From NCBI GenBank assembly GCA_964511945.1, contig CAZEHO010000040.1, positions 1 through 23,086 on the forward strand: 23,086 nt of DNA, written 5' to 3'. The position numbers and the translations under genes are program-made. Positions 7,659-14,906 of this stretch are shown here, piece by piece. The DNA is from CAZEHO01 sp964511945. GTDB taxonomy: Bacteria; Actinomycetota; Acidimicrobiia; Spongiisociales; UBA11373. Numbering within the stretch: the stretch's first letter is position 1; every line of letters starts with the position of its first letter. Under the pieces are notes generated by a model. The model made no database searches. It was given only the letters and a program-made list of their open reading frames with translations, and was not told where the DNA came from.

Positions 7659-8977
7659 GAGGCCGGCTCCCCCGCCGCGGCGCGAGCCTCTGCCAGCGCC
7701 TGATCGAAGTCGGTCTTGATGTCATCGATGTGCTCGATGCCGACCGACACCCGAACCAGGTCCTCCCGCACGCCCGACGCAGCCCGCTCCTCAACGCTGA
7801 GCTGCTGGTGGGTTGTCGAAGCCGGGTGAATCACGAGGGTCTTGGCGTCACCCACATTCGCCAGGTGACTTGCCAATTCGACCGAGTCGATGAATGTGCG
7901 GGCAGGCTCGTAGCCACCGTTGAGTCCAAAGGACAGAACCGCCCCGAAGCCGTTGCGAAGCACCTGCTTGGCTCGTTCATGAGATGGGTGGCTGCCCAGC
8001 CCGGGGTAGCTCACCCAGGAGACGGCCGGATGCGCCTCCAGCCACTCGGCCAGTTCGAGTGCGTTGTCCACGTGGCGCTGGACTCGCAGCGACAGTGTCT
8101 CGAGGCCCTGCAGTGAGAGGAAGGCGTTGAACGGGCTCAGCGGTGCGCCGAGGTCGCGCAGCCCCTCGACCCGGGCCCGGATGGCAAAGGCGATGTTGCC
8201 GAACGGACCGTCGACGCCGAACACGTCGGTGAACACCAGGCCGTGGTAGCCGGGTGCCGGCTCGGTGAACAGCGGGAACTTGCCGCTTGCCCAATCGAAG
8301 TTGCCGGCATCCACGATGACCCCGCCGATCGAGGTGCCGTGGCCCCCAATCCACTTGGTTGCCGACGCCACCACGATGTCGGCGCCGTGGTCGATCGGCC
8401 GGGCGATGTACCCGGCACACCCGAAGGTGTTGTCGACGATCAGCGGGATCCCGTTGCGATGCGCCACATCGGCGACCGCCTCGAGGTCGGGCACCGAGAA
8501 CTCGGGGTTGGCGATCGACTCCAGGAAGATTGCCTTGGTGCGATCGGTGATCAGCGACTCGAACTCATCGGCATCATCGGTCTCGGCGAAGGTCACGTCG
8601 ATCCCGAGCCGGGGCAGCGTCACCTTGAACTGGTTGTAAGTGCCCCCGTACAGATAGCTGGAGCTGACGATCTCGTCCCCCGCCTGGGCCAGCGTGGTGA
8701 TCGCGGTCAATTGGGCGGCCATCCCCGACGCGGTGGCCACCGCTGCCACCCCGCCTTCGAGGGCGGCGATCCGCTTCTCGAACACGTCGGTGGTGGGGTT
8801 CATGATCCGCGTGTAGATGTTCCCGAACTCCTCCAGGCCGAACAGCCGGGCTGCGTGGTCGGAGTCGTCAAACGTATACGACGTGGTCTGGTAGATCGGA
8901 ACGGCCCGGGCGTTGGTGCCCGGGGCCGGCTCCTGGCCGGCATGGATTTGCAGTGTCTCGTAGCGGTAATCCGACAT
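7655..8977 (-). CDS. metY: O-acetylhomoserine sulfhydrylase
   Basis: A 440-residue Cys/Met-metabolism PLP enzyme (fold type I) that makes homocysteine from O-acylhomoserine and sulfide. The N-terminus YETLQIHAGQEP and IYQTTSYTFDDSDHAA are typical of MetY, as are NIYTRIMNPTTDVFEKRIAA, the cofactor aspartate in VDNTF (Asp182), and SATKWIGGHG with the Schiff-base Lys208. The length of about 430-440 residues also favours MetY over shorter MetB, MetC or MetZ. ATG at 8977 follows GAGAGGGG; the open frame upstream has 24 extra codons inside the riboswitch expression platform and is unlikely to be coding. It is the first gene of metYX and is controlled by the upstream SAM-I riboswitch. Confidence 0.94.
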   Translation of the reverse strand: MSDYRYETLQIHAGQEPAPGTNARAVPIYQTTSYTFDDSDHAARLFGLEEFGNIYTRIMNPTTDVFEKRIAALEGGVAAVATASGMAAQLTAITTLAQAGDEIVSSSYLYGGTYNQFKVTLPRLGIDVTFAETDDADEFESLITDRTKAIFLESIANPEFSVPDLEAVADVAHRNGIPLIVDNTFGCAGYIARPIDHGADIVVASATKWIGGHGTSIGGVIVDAGNFDWASGKFPLFTEPAPGYHGLVFTDVFGVDGPFGNIAFAIRARVEGLRDLGAPLSPFNAFLSLQGLETLSLRVQRHVDNALELAEWLEAHPAVSWVSYPGLGSHPSHERAKQVLRNGFGAVLSFGLNGGYEPARTFIDSVELASHLANVGDAKTLVIHPASTTHQQLSVEERAASGVREDLVRVSVGIEHIDDIKTDFDQALAEARAAAGEPAS

Positions 8978-9012
8978 AGGTTTCCCCTCTCGATGGGTCG
9001 ACGGATCACCTT

Positions 9013-9066
9013 CCGGATGAGGGGCCCAGAACGAGAAGGACCACCTCATCCAGTGGAGAGGTGGTC
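9013..9066 (-). terminator. Expression platform of the SAM riboswitch
   Basis: On the minus strand GACCACCTC (9066-9058) and GAGGTGGTC (9047-9039) form a 9-bp hairpin followed by a weak pyrimidine run, CTTCTCGTTCT. Further down, CCTCATCC (9022-9015) is complementary both to GGATGAGG (9051-9044) inside that hairpin and to GATGAGG (9090-9084), the 3' strand of the aptamer's closing stem. These mutually exclusive pairings are what a ligand-controlled switch needs. Whether it works by termination or by access to the ribosome site is unclear because the U-tract is poor. Confidence 0.6.
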
Positions 9067-9083
9067 ACGAACTCGCCGACCTT

Positions 9084-9189
9084 CCTCATCTCCCCCGTGG
9101 TCTCACGGGCAGGATTTGGCACCGTTCTCGCCGTCGAGATGGTTGCCAAGGCTTCACAGGGCCTGTTCCCTCCGCCTTTCTGGATGACG
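9084..9189 (-). ncRNA. SAM-I riboswitch (S-box) upstream of metYX
   Basis: On the minus strand the conserved S-box core is all present in order: TCATCCAGA, GGAGGGA (9173-9167), GGCCC-TGTGAAGCC (9163-9150), GGCAACC (9147-9141), GGTGCCAAATCCTGC (9123-9109) and the closing GATGA (9090-9086), which pairs with TCATC (9187-9183) to make P1. Variable stems ATCTCG/CGAGA and CCCGTG/CACGGG sit where P3 and P4 belong. SAM-I aptamers sense S-adenosylmethionine and switch off methionine genes when it is abundant, consistent with metY and metX immediately downstream. Confidence 0.95.
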
Positions 9190-9195
9190 TTTGGC

Positions 9196-9224
9196 TATAT
9201 GTGTGATCGGCGTGTCCTTGGCAA
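9196..9224 (-). promoter_or_regulatory. Predicted metYX promoter
   Basis: On the minus strand TTGCCA (9224-9219), a 17-base spacer and CATATA (9201-9196). The expected transcription start, near 9189, coincides with the first bases of the riboswitch, which supports this choice. A second candidate lies further upstream: TTGACA (9276-9271), 17 bases, TAGAAA (9253-9248), just after the ilvD stop codon. Its spacer contains a small AACCC-TGC-GGGTT hairpin. Confidence 0.5.
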
Positions 9225-9283
9225 TCCTCCGGTTCGGTGGTTGGAGCTTTCTACGGGAACCCGCAGGGTTTGTCAAGGTGGCG

Positions 9284-10951
9284 CTACGTCGTAGAGGCAC
9301 CGAACTCGGCCGATCCGGCCAGCTTGGCGTACTTGGCCAGCGCCCCGGTGGTGTAGCGCGGCTCGGGTGGCTGCCACACGGCGCGGCGCTCCTCGAGGAT
9401 GGCCTCGTCGACCTGCAGGTCCACCCGGCGCTGTGGAATGTCGATGCGGATCGGGTCACCGGTCTCGATCAGCCCGATCAATCCCCCGACCACCGCCTCC
9501 GGCGCCATGTGCCCGATGCACAACCCGGTGGTACCGCCGGAGAACCGGCCGTCGGTGATCAGCGCAACGTCCTTGCCGAATCCGGCGCCCCGGATGGCGG
9601 CGGTGATCGAGAGCATCTCCCGCATCCCCGGCCCACCCTTGGGACCCTCGTATCGAATCACCACCACATCGCCGGATTCGATCTGCTTCTTGAAGAGGGC
9701 GTCGAGGGCACCTTGCTCACCGTCGAACACGCGGGCGGTTCCCTCGAACACGTCGATCCCGATCCCGGCGCTCTTCACCACGGCACCCTGGGTGGCCAGG
9801 TTGCCCCGCAGGATGGCCAGCCCGCCTTCGGTCGCCACCGCGTCGTCGAAGGAGCGGACCACCTCCTGTTCCGTGGGGAAGGTCACGCTCTCCAGGTTCT
9901 CCGCCATCGTCTTGCCGGTGACGGTCATGGTGTCGGGATGGAGCCGGTCGTCGTCGAGCAGGGCTCGCAGCACCACCGGCACACCACCGATCTGGTCGAG
10001 GTCCACCATGTGGTAGCTCCCGAACGGCTTGAGATCCCCGACGTGCGGGGTGCGGCGGCTGATCTGATCGAAATCCTCGAGGCCGATGTCGACCTGCGCT
10101 TCACGAGCGATCGCCATCAGATGCAGCACCGCGTTGGTGGAACCGCCCAGCGCCATGAGCAGAGTGATTGCGTTCTCGAAGGCCTCCCGGGTGAGGATCC
10201 GGCTCGGACGCAGATCGGTCTCGATCATGGCGGCGACCGCCTCACCGGAGCGAACCGCGTACTCCTCCAGCCGCAGGTCCTCGGCGGGAACCGACGCGCT
10301 GCCGGGCAGGGAGATCCCGAGAGCCTCCCCCATCGACGCCATCGTGTTCGCGGTGAACATGCCGGCGCACGATCCCTCACCGGGACATGCAGCGCGCTCG
10401 ATCTCGAGCAACTCCTCGTCCGGCATCAAGCCCTGAGCAACGGACCCGATCCCCTCGAAGACATCGACGATCGAGATGTCGCGGCCCTTGTGATGTCCGG
10501 GAAGCGACGAGCCCCCGTAGAGGAACGCAGCGGGCAGATCGACCCGGGCGATCGCCATCATCATGCCGGGCAGTGACTTGTCGCAGCCGGCGATGGTGAC
10601 CATGCCGTCGAAGCGCTCGGCGTGCATCACCAGTTCCACCGAATCGGCAATGACCTCGCGCGACACCAGCGAGGCCCGCATCCCCTCGTGGCCCATTGCG
10701 ATGCCGTCGGACACAGCAATGGTGGTGAATTCGAGCGGCGCGGTGCCGGCGGCGCGGGCGCCCTCCTTGGCTCTACCGGCCAGGCGCTGGCCGGACAGGT
10801 TGCACGGGGTGACCTCGTTGCCGGCGGAGACCACCCCGACCTGGGGCTTGCCGAAGTCCTCGTCGTCGAGGCCGACGGCGCGAAGCATGGCACGGGCGGC
10901 CGAAGCCTCCGGCCAGCGGGTGACATCGTGGGAGCGACGTTTCGAGTTCAT
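9284..10951 (-). CDS. ilvD: Dihydroxy-acid dehydratase
   Basis: A 555-residue IlvD/Edd-family enzyme catalysing the third common step of valine and isoleucine synthesis, dehydrating 2,3-dihydroxy acids to 2-oxo acids. The iron-sulfur ligands are in place: Cys50 (VTPCNL), Cys123 (AGCDKSLPG) and Cys195 (CPGEGSCAGMFTANTM, with Cys189 nearby). SDGIAMGHEGM, GGSTNAVLH and the C-terminal ITDGRFSGGT motif complete the signature. Length is normal. The minus-strand start ATG at 10951 is preceded by AGGAT, which could be a Shine-Dalgarno sequence or part of a -10 box. It is transcribed away from the ilvB operon and is the only step of the branched-chain pathway encoded outside that operon here, apart from cimA. 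No leader peptide or attenuator was found upstream of it. Confidence 0.96.
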   Translation of the reverse strand: MNSKRRSHDVTRWPEASAARAMLRAVGLDDEDFGKPQVGVVSAGNEVTPCNLSGQRLAGRAKEGARAAGTAPLEFTTIAVSDGIAMGHEGMRASLVSREVIADSVELVMHAERFDGMVTIAGCDKSLPGMMMAIARVDLPAAFLYGGSSLPGHHKGRDISIVDVFEGIGSVAQGLMPDEELLEIERAACPGEGSCAGMFTANTMASMGEALGISLPGSASVPAEDLRLEEYAVRSGEAVAAMIETDLRPSRILTREAFENAITLLMALGGSTNAVLHLMAIAREAQVDIGLEDFDQISRRTPHVGDLKPFGSYHMVDLDQIGGVPVVLRALLDDDRLHPDTMTVTGKTMAENLESVTFPTEQEVVRSFDDAVATEGGLAILRGNLATQGAVVKSAGIGIDVFEGTARVFDGEQGALDALFKKQIESGDVVVIRYEGPKGGPGMREMLSITAAIRGAGFGKDVALITDGRFSGGTTGLCIGHMAPEAVVGGLIGLIETGDPIRIDIPQRRVDLQVDEAILEERRAVWQPPEPRYTTGALAKYAKLAGSAEFGASTT

Positions 10952-10957
10952 CGGGGC

Positions 10958-10963
10958 ATCCTA
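10958..10963 (-). promoter_or_regulatory. Possible -10 box giving a leaderless ilvD mRNA
   Basis: TAGGAT (10963-10958 on the minus strand) ends six bases before the ilvD ATG, the spacing of a leaderless actinobacterial transcript. No convincing -35 box was found at 16-18 bases. The AGGA within it could instead be the ribosome-binding site, with transcription beginning further upstream. Confidence 0.3.
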
Positions 10964-11033
10964 CGGCCCGAAGTCCAAGATGAGACCAACGACGGAGCAG
11001 ATCTGAGCCAGCACGGCAGGCCCAACGTTCCTC

Positions 11034-11357
11034 TCAACGTCCTCCACGGATAGGCCTCGTCCACTGGCGCCGAGGAGGCAACCAGCTTGCCGAGCGCCTT
11101 CCGTCTCGAATGCTGCGGCGCCGGTAGTTGGAGGTGAGGTTCGGCATGGCTCTTCGCAGATACGCCGCCGGTTCGTCGAGATCCGCCAGACGGTGGCGCC
11201 GCAGCGTGTTGACCAATGCATCCTGGAGCAGGTCCTCGGGCTCGACGTCCGGAGGGGCAGCCACACCGGCGAAGCGGCGCACGGGCGTGTACAACTCCCG
11301 GAAAGTCCCCTCGTCGCTGCGTTCTGCCGGTGCCTCAGCCGTTTCTCTCTCGGCCAT
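11034..11357 (-). pseudogene. Truncated sigma-70/ECF-like factor, region 2 only
   Basis: The minus-strand frame from ATG 11357 encodes 107 residues. Residues about 14-80 look like sigma region 2: FRELYTPVRRFAG, then PEDLLQDALVNTLRRHRLADL, then EPAAYLRRAMPNLTSNYRRR, matching the usual ExxDLxQExF and AYLxRxxxN pattern. After that the sequence turns into low-complexity Arg/Trp/Pro and stops; no helix-turn-helix of region 4 (LPxxxRxxxxLxxxxxxSxxEIA) appears in any frame before ilvD. A complete ECF factor would be about 160-190 residues, so this is probably a decayed remnant. An alternative is a small functional protein that binds core polymerase. GGGGA lies shortly before the ATG. It sits between ilvD and the divergent ilvB promoter, an unusual place for a sigma gene. 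Confidence 0.5.
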
Positions 11358-11483
11358 TGCGTCCCCACGTGTTCCCCTTCTCGCCAACACAACACACCTG
11401 AGGGGCACGATTCGCAACACACGATTTCCGCAACGCGACGGCAGCGTCGGGTCACTGATTGCCCACAGATCGGCACCCCGCCC

Positions 11484-11495
11484 GGAACCGGTTCC
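11484..11495. promoter_or_regulatory. 12-bp perfect palindrome upstream of the ilvB promoter
   Basis: GGAACCGGTTCC is a perfect dyad whose end lies nine bases before the ilvB -35 box. Its position suits an operator for a dimeric regulator, but no matching regulator gene is in the window, and a 12-bp palindrome can occur by chance in GC-rich DNA. Confidence 0.35.
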
Positions 11496-11504
11496 AGTGT
11501 GAGC

Positions 11505-11533
11505 TTGACATGCCTTGAGTCCCCGCCCATACT
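11505..11533 (+). promoter_or_regulatory. Predicted promoter of the ilvBNC-leuBCD-ilvE operon
   Basis: A perfect -35 TTGACA (11505-11510), a 17-base spacer and CATACT (11528-11533). Transcription should start about 11540, some five bases before the leader peptide ATG at 11546. The 12-base distance from -10 box to leader ATG is identical to that in the aroF-pheA-lysA operon. Confidence 0.75.
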
Positions 11534-11545
11534 GCCGACCCAACA

Positions 11546-11590
11546 ATGCAAATGAACTCTGTACTCGTCGTCGTCGTTCTCATCGTGTAG
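11546..11590 (+). CDS. ilvB operon leader peptide (MQMNSVLVVVVLIV)
   Basis: A 14-residue open frame ending in TAG. Nine of its last nine residues are Val, Leu or Ile, including four consecutive Val codons (GTC, GTC, GTC, GTT). It begins about five bases after the predicted transcription start, so it would be translated almost leaderlessly. The stop codon adjoins the first attenuator hairpin. It presumably measures charged Val, Leu and Ile tRNAs for the seven-gene operon downstream. Confidence 0.92.
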   Translation: MQMNSVLVVVVLIV

Positions 11591-11642
11591 CGCACACGGA
11601 CATCTTCGTGTGCGCACCCTCCGCAACCCGGAGGGTTTTTTT
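11590..11642 (+). terminator. ilvB operon attenuator
   Basis: Hairpin 1 pairs GCGCACACG (11590-11598) with CGTGTGCGC (11607-11615), starting at the last base of the leader stop codon. The terminator then pairs CCCTCCG (11617-11623) with CGGAGGG (11629-11635), followed by seven T residues (11636-11642). It lies 23 bases before the ilvB ATG. The arrangement is that of classical branched-chain operon attenuators; the antiterminator partner was not evident by eye. Confidence 0.93.
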
Positions 11643-11665
11643 GTACCCCACCAAGGGATGAACCC

Positions 11666-13378
11666 ATGACCACCATCGACAGCGGAGCCAACACCGTGAT
11701 GCGGGCCCTCGAACGTGAGGGTGTCGAGGTCATCTTCGGCGTACCTGGTGGCGCGATCCTTCCGGTGTACGACGCCCTCACTCGCTCAAGCATCCGCCAC
11801 GTGCTGGCCAAGCACGAGCAGGGTGCCGGGCACATGGCGGAGGGCTATGCCCACGCCACCGGGCGGGTCGGCGTGATGATGGCGACGTCGGGGCCGGGGG
11901 CGACGAATCTCGTCACCCCGCTCCAGGACGCATTGATGGACTCGGTTCCGGTGGTGGCGATCACCGGTCAGGTGGCGACAACCTCCATCGGCAATGACGC
12001 CTTCCAGGAGGCCGATACCACCGGGTTCGCCATGAACTGCACCAAGCACGCCTATCTGGTGACCCACCCCGAGGACATCATCGACACGATCCATGAGGCG
12101 TTTCACATTGCACGGACCGGCCGTCCCGGCCCGGTGCTGGTGGATCTCCCGAAGAACATCCTCAACGCCGAGGTCGCCTGGCGGGATCCGAGCCTGCACG
12201 GGCTCCCTGGCTATAAGCCGAGCAAGAGCGGCAACCCCCGTCAGATTCGCCGTGCCGTCGAACTGATGAAGGCGGCTCAGCGACCCGTGCTCTACGTCGG
12301 CGGCGGCGTGATCAAGGCCGAAGGCGAACGGGAACTGCTGCGACTGGCCGAACTTACCGACGCGCCGGTCGTCACGACGCTGATGGCCCGGGGAGCATTC
12401 CCCGACGACCATCGGCTGGCGCTGGGCATGCCCGGCATGCACGGGAACTTCACCGCGGTGACCGCGATGCAGCGGGCGGACCTCCTGGTTGCTCTCGGAT
12501 CACGGTTCGACGACCGGGTGACCGGTGATCCCGACGCCTTCGCTCCCTTCGCCGAGGTGATCCACGTCGACATCGATCCCGCCGAGATCGGCAAGATCCG
12601 CAAGGCCGAGGTTCCCATCGTCGGCGACGTGCGCCGGGTGATGGGTCAGATCCTCGACGAGATCGAAAAGACGGGCTGGGATGGGGCGACGCCTCGCGAT
12701 GAGTGGCTCGAGACCATCCGCACATGGCAGACCGACTTCCCGCTGCGCTACGAGCAGGAGGACGACGGTCCGATCAAGCCGCAATACGTGGTCGAGCAGC
12801 TGTTCGAAGCGACCGGTGGCGAGGCGATCGTGGTCAGCGGCGTCGGCCAGCACCAGATGTGGGCCTCGCAGTACTGGCGCTTCAACGATCCGCGGACCTG
12901 GATTAACTCCGGCGGCCTGGGCACCATGGGCTTCGCCGTTCCGGCGGCCATCGGCGCCAAGGTGGGACGGCCCGACGCGCTGGTGTATGCCATCGACGGC
13001 GACGGCTGCTTCCAGATGACCAGCCAGGAGCTGATCACGGCAGCGATCGAGGGGATTCCCATCAAGGTGGCGATCCTCAACAACAGCAGCCTGGGCATGG
13101 TCCGCCAGTGGCAAACGCTGTTCTACGACAAGCGTTACTCGGCGATCGATCTGAGCGGGGGCAACCCCGACTACGTGAAGCTGGCCGAGGCCATGGGGTG
13201 TCTTGCCATGCGGGCCACGAGCCCGGCGGAGGTCCGGCCGGTGATCGAGAAGTCGATTGCGGTGGACGACCGCCCGGTGGTCGTCGAGTTTCAGGTCGAC
13301 CCCGAAGAGATGGTGTTCCCGATGGTGCCGGCGGGTGGCTCCAACGACAACATCGTGCTCGGACCGGAGGATCTCTGA
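11666..13378 (+). CDS. ilvB: Acetolactate synthase, large (catalytic) subunit
   Basis: A 570-residue thiamine-diphosphate enzyme that joins pyruvate with pyruvate or 2-oxobutyrate, the first common step toward valine/leucine and isoleucine. IFGVPGGAILPVYDAL opens the pyrimidine-binding domain, with catalytic Glu51 in AKHEQGAGHMAEGYA. The FAD-binding middle domain spans about 190-330, and the diphosphate-binding domain has GDG (445-447) and the NNSSLGMVRQWQ stretch carrying the Mg2+-binding Asn. Length is normal. ATG 11666 follows AAGGG; another ATG at 11658 is out of frame. The stop overlaps the ilvN start by one base (TGATG). It is the first gene of the attenuated operon and would normally be feedback-inhibited through IlvN. 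Confidence 0.97.
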   Translation: MTTIDSGANTVMRALEREGVEVIFGVPGGAILPVYDALTRSSIRHVLAKHEQGAGHMAEGYAHATGRVGVMMATSGPGATNLVTPLQDALMDSVPVVAITGQVATTSIGNDAFQEADTTGFAMNCTKHAYLVTHPEDIIDTIHEAFHIARTGRPGPVLVDLPKNILNAEVAWRDPSLHGLPGYKPSKSGNPRQIRRAVELMKAAQRPVLYVGGGVIKAEGERELLRLAELTDAPVVTTLMARGAFPDDHRLALGMPGMHGNFTAVTAMQRADLLVALGSRFDDRVTGDPDAFAPFAEVIHVDIDPAEIGKIRKAEVPIVGDVRRVMGQILDEIEKTGWDGATPRDEWLETIRTWQTDFPLRYEQEDDGPIKPQYVVEQLFEATGGEAIVVSGVGQHQMWASQYWRFNDPRTWINSGGLGTMGFAVPAAIGAKVGRPDALVYAIDGDGCFQMTSQELITAAIEGIPIKVAILNNSSLGMVRQWQTLFYDKRYSAIDLSGGNPDYVKLAEAMGCLAMRATSPAEVRPVIEKSIAVDDRPVVVEFQVDPEEMVFPMVPAGGSNDNIVLGPEDL

Positions 13379-13890
13379 TGAAGCACACGCTGTCGGTCAT
13401 CGTTGAAAACAAGCCGAGCGTGCTCGCCAGGATCACTTCCCTGTGTTCGCGGCGCGGCTTCAACATCCACTCGCTGGCGGTGGGACCGATCCACGAACCG
13501 GATCGCTCCCGGATCACCATGGTCGTCGATGGCGATCAGATGGAGGCCGTCAGCAAGCAGCTCAACAAGCTCGTCAACGTCATCAAGGTCACGGAGTTCT
13601 CTCCGGAGGAGGCGGTTGAGCGCGAGATCATGCTGTGCAGGGTGAACGCCGACACCTCACGGCGGCGGGAGGTGCTGGACACCGGTTCCGCCTTCGACGC
13701 CAAGCCGGTCGACGTGACGGTCGACACGGTGACCTTTGAAGTCACCGGCCGGCCCCGCAAGCTGGCGGCCTTCCTCGAGGTGATGCGCCCCTTCGGGGTC
13801 ACCGACCTCGTGAAATCGGGTCGCATCGCCCTCGCTCGTAACGGCCACGGCGAACACGACGGATTCGAGACCCCGAGGAGGATGCCGTGA
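13378..13890 (+). CDS. ilvN: Acetolactate synthase, small (regulatory) subunit
   Basis: A 170-residue IlvN/IlvH protein that activates IlvB and confers feedback inhibition by branched-chain amino acids. The N-terminal ACT domain (about 1-76) reads LSVIVENKPSVLARITSLCSRRGFNI and HSLAVGPIHEPDRSRITMVV; the C-terminal half (about 80-160) has the conserved EREIMLCRV opening and the EVTGRPRKLAAFLE segment. Length is typical. Its ATG overlaps the ilvB stop by one base, and its TGA overlaps the ilvC GTG (GTGA), so IlvB, IlvN and IlvC are probably made in coupled fashion. Confidence 0.96.
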   Translation: MKHTLSVIVENKPSVLARITSLCSRRGFNIHSLAVGPIHEPDRSRITMVVDGDQMEAVSKQLNKLVNVIKVTEFSPEEAVEREIMLCRVNADTSRRREVLDTGSAFDAKPVDVTVDTVTFEVTGRPRKLAAFLEVMRPFGVTDLVKSGRIALARNGHGEHDGFETPRRMP

Positions 13891-14900
13891 GCGTCCCTGT
13901 GTACTACGACGCCGATGCCGATTTCGATGTGATTCGGGATCGCAAAGTGGCCGTCATCGGATACGGAAGCCAGGGGCATGCCCACTCATTGAACCTGCGT
14001 GACTCCGGCGTCGACGTCATCGTCGGGCTCCGTGAGGGATCGGCTTCCCGGGCCAAGGCCGAAGCCGAAGGGCTCGCCGTGACCTCGCCCGCCGATGCAG
14101 CCGCCCGGGCCGACGTGATCATGGTCCTGGTGCCGGACCAGCACCAGGGCGCGATGTACGAGTCCGATATCGAGCCGTACCTCGAGGACGGGAACGCTCT
14201 GTTCTTCGCCCACGGCTTCACCATCCACTTCGGCCAGATCACACCGCCCGCCGGCGTCGACGTGGCGATGGTTGCTCCCAAGAGCCCGGGCCATCTGGTC
14301 CGCCGCACCTTCGAAGAGGGCAGCGGCACCCCCGGACTGCTGGCCGTCCACCAAGACGCCACCGGCAACGCCAAGGCACTCGGACTGGCCTACGCGGCGG
14401 CCATCGGCTGCACCCGGGCCGGGGTTCTCGAGACCACGTTCCGCGAGGAGACCGAAACCGATCTGTTCGGCGAGCAGGTGATCCTCTGCGGCGGAGTCTC
14501 CGAGCTGGTCAAGGCGTCGTTCGACACCCTGGTCGACGCCGGATATGCGCCGGAATCGGCCTACTTCGAGTGCCTCCACGAGTTGAAGCTCATCGTGGAC
14601 CTCATGTACGAGGGCGGCATCTCGTGGATGCGCCACTCGGTGTCGGACACCGCCGAGTACGGCGATTTCACCCGCGGCCCGCGCATCGTCACCGATGAGA
14701 CCCGCGAGGCGATGAAGCAGATCCTCGAAGAGGTGCAATCCGGGGCCTTCGCCGAGGAGTGGATTGCCGAGAACAAGGCCGGGATCCCCAACCTGACGGC
14801 CTACCGATCCCGGGATCGCCACCATCCCATCGAGGACGTCGGCCACAAGCTGCGCTCGATGATGCCGTTCGTCACACCGAGGACTCCGGAGGAGGGCTGA
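13887..14900 (+). CDS. ilvC: Ketol-acid reductoisomerase (class I)
   Basis: A 337-residue class I (short) enzyme that isomerises and reduces acetolactate or acetohydroxybutyrate. The Rossmann motif GYGSQGHAHSLNLRDSG is at 25-41 and the cofactor-selecting loop GLREGSASRAKAE follows at 48-60; its Arg and Ser residues suggest NADPH. The knotted C-terminal domain contains ETDLFGEQ with metal ligands Asp192 and Glu196, and CLHELKLIVDLMYEGG. It starts with GTG, supported by GAGGAGG five bases upstream and by overlap with the ilvN stop. Six bases separate it from leuB. NADPH preference is inferred from the loop only. Confidence 0.97.
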   Translation: MSVPVYYDADADFDVIRDRKVAVIGYGSQGHAHSLNLRDSGVDVIVGLREGSASRAKAEAEGLAVTSPADAAARADVIMVLVPDQHQGAMYESDIEPYLEDGNALFFAHGFTIHFGQITPPAGVDVAMVAPKSPGHLVRRTFEEGSGTPGLLAVHQDATGNAKALGLAYAAAIGCTRAGVLETTFREETETDLFGEQVILCGGVSELVKASFDTLVDAGYAPESAYFECLHELKLIVDLMYEGGISWMRHSVSDTAEYGDFTRGPRIVTDETREAMKQILEEVQSGAFAEEWIAENKAGIPNLTAYRSRDRHHPIEDVGHKLRSMMPFVTPRTPEEG

Positions 14901-14906
14901 GCAGCG

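Noticed and set aside
11590..11642. T-box riboswitch before ilvB
   Set aside because: No T-box sequence or specifier-loop architecture; a translated leader peptide with branched-chain codons explains the region.
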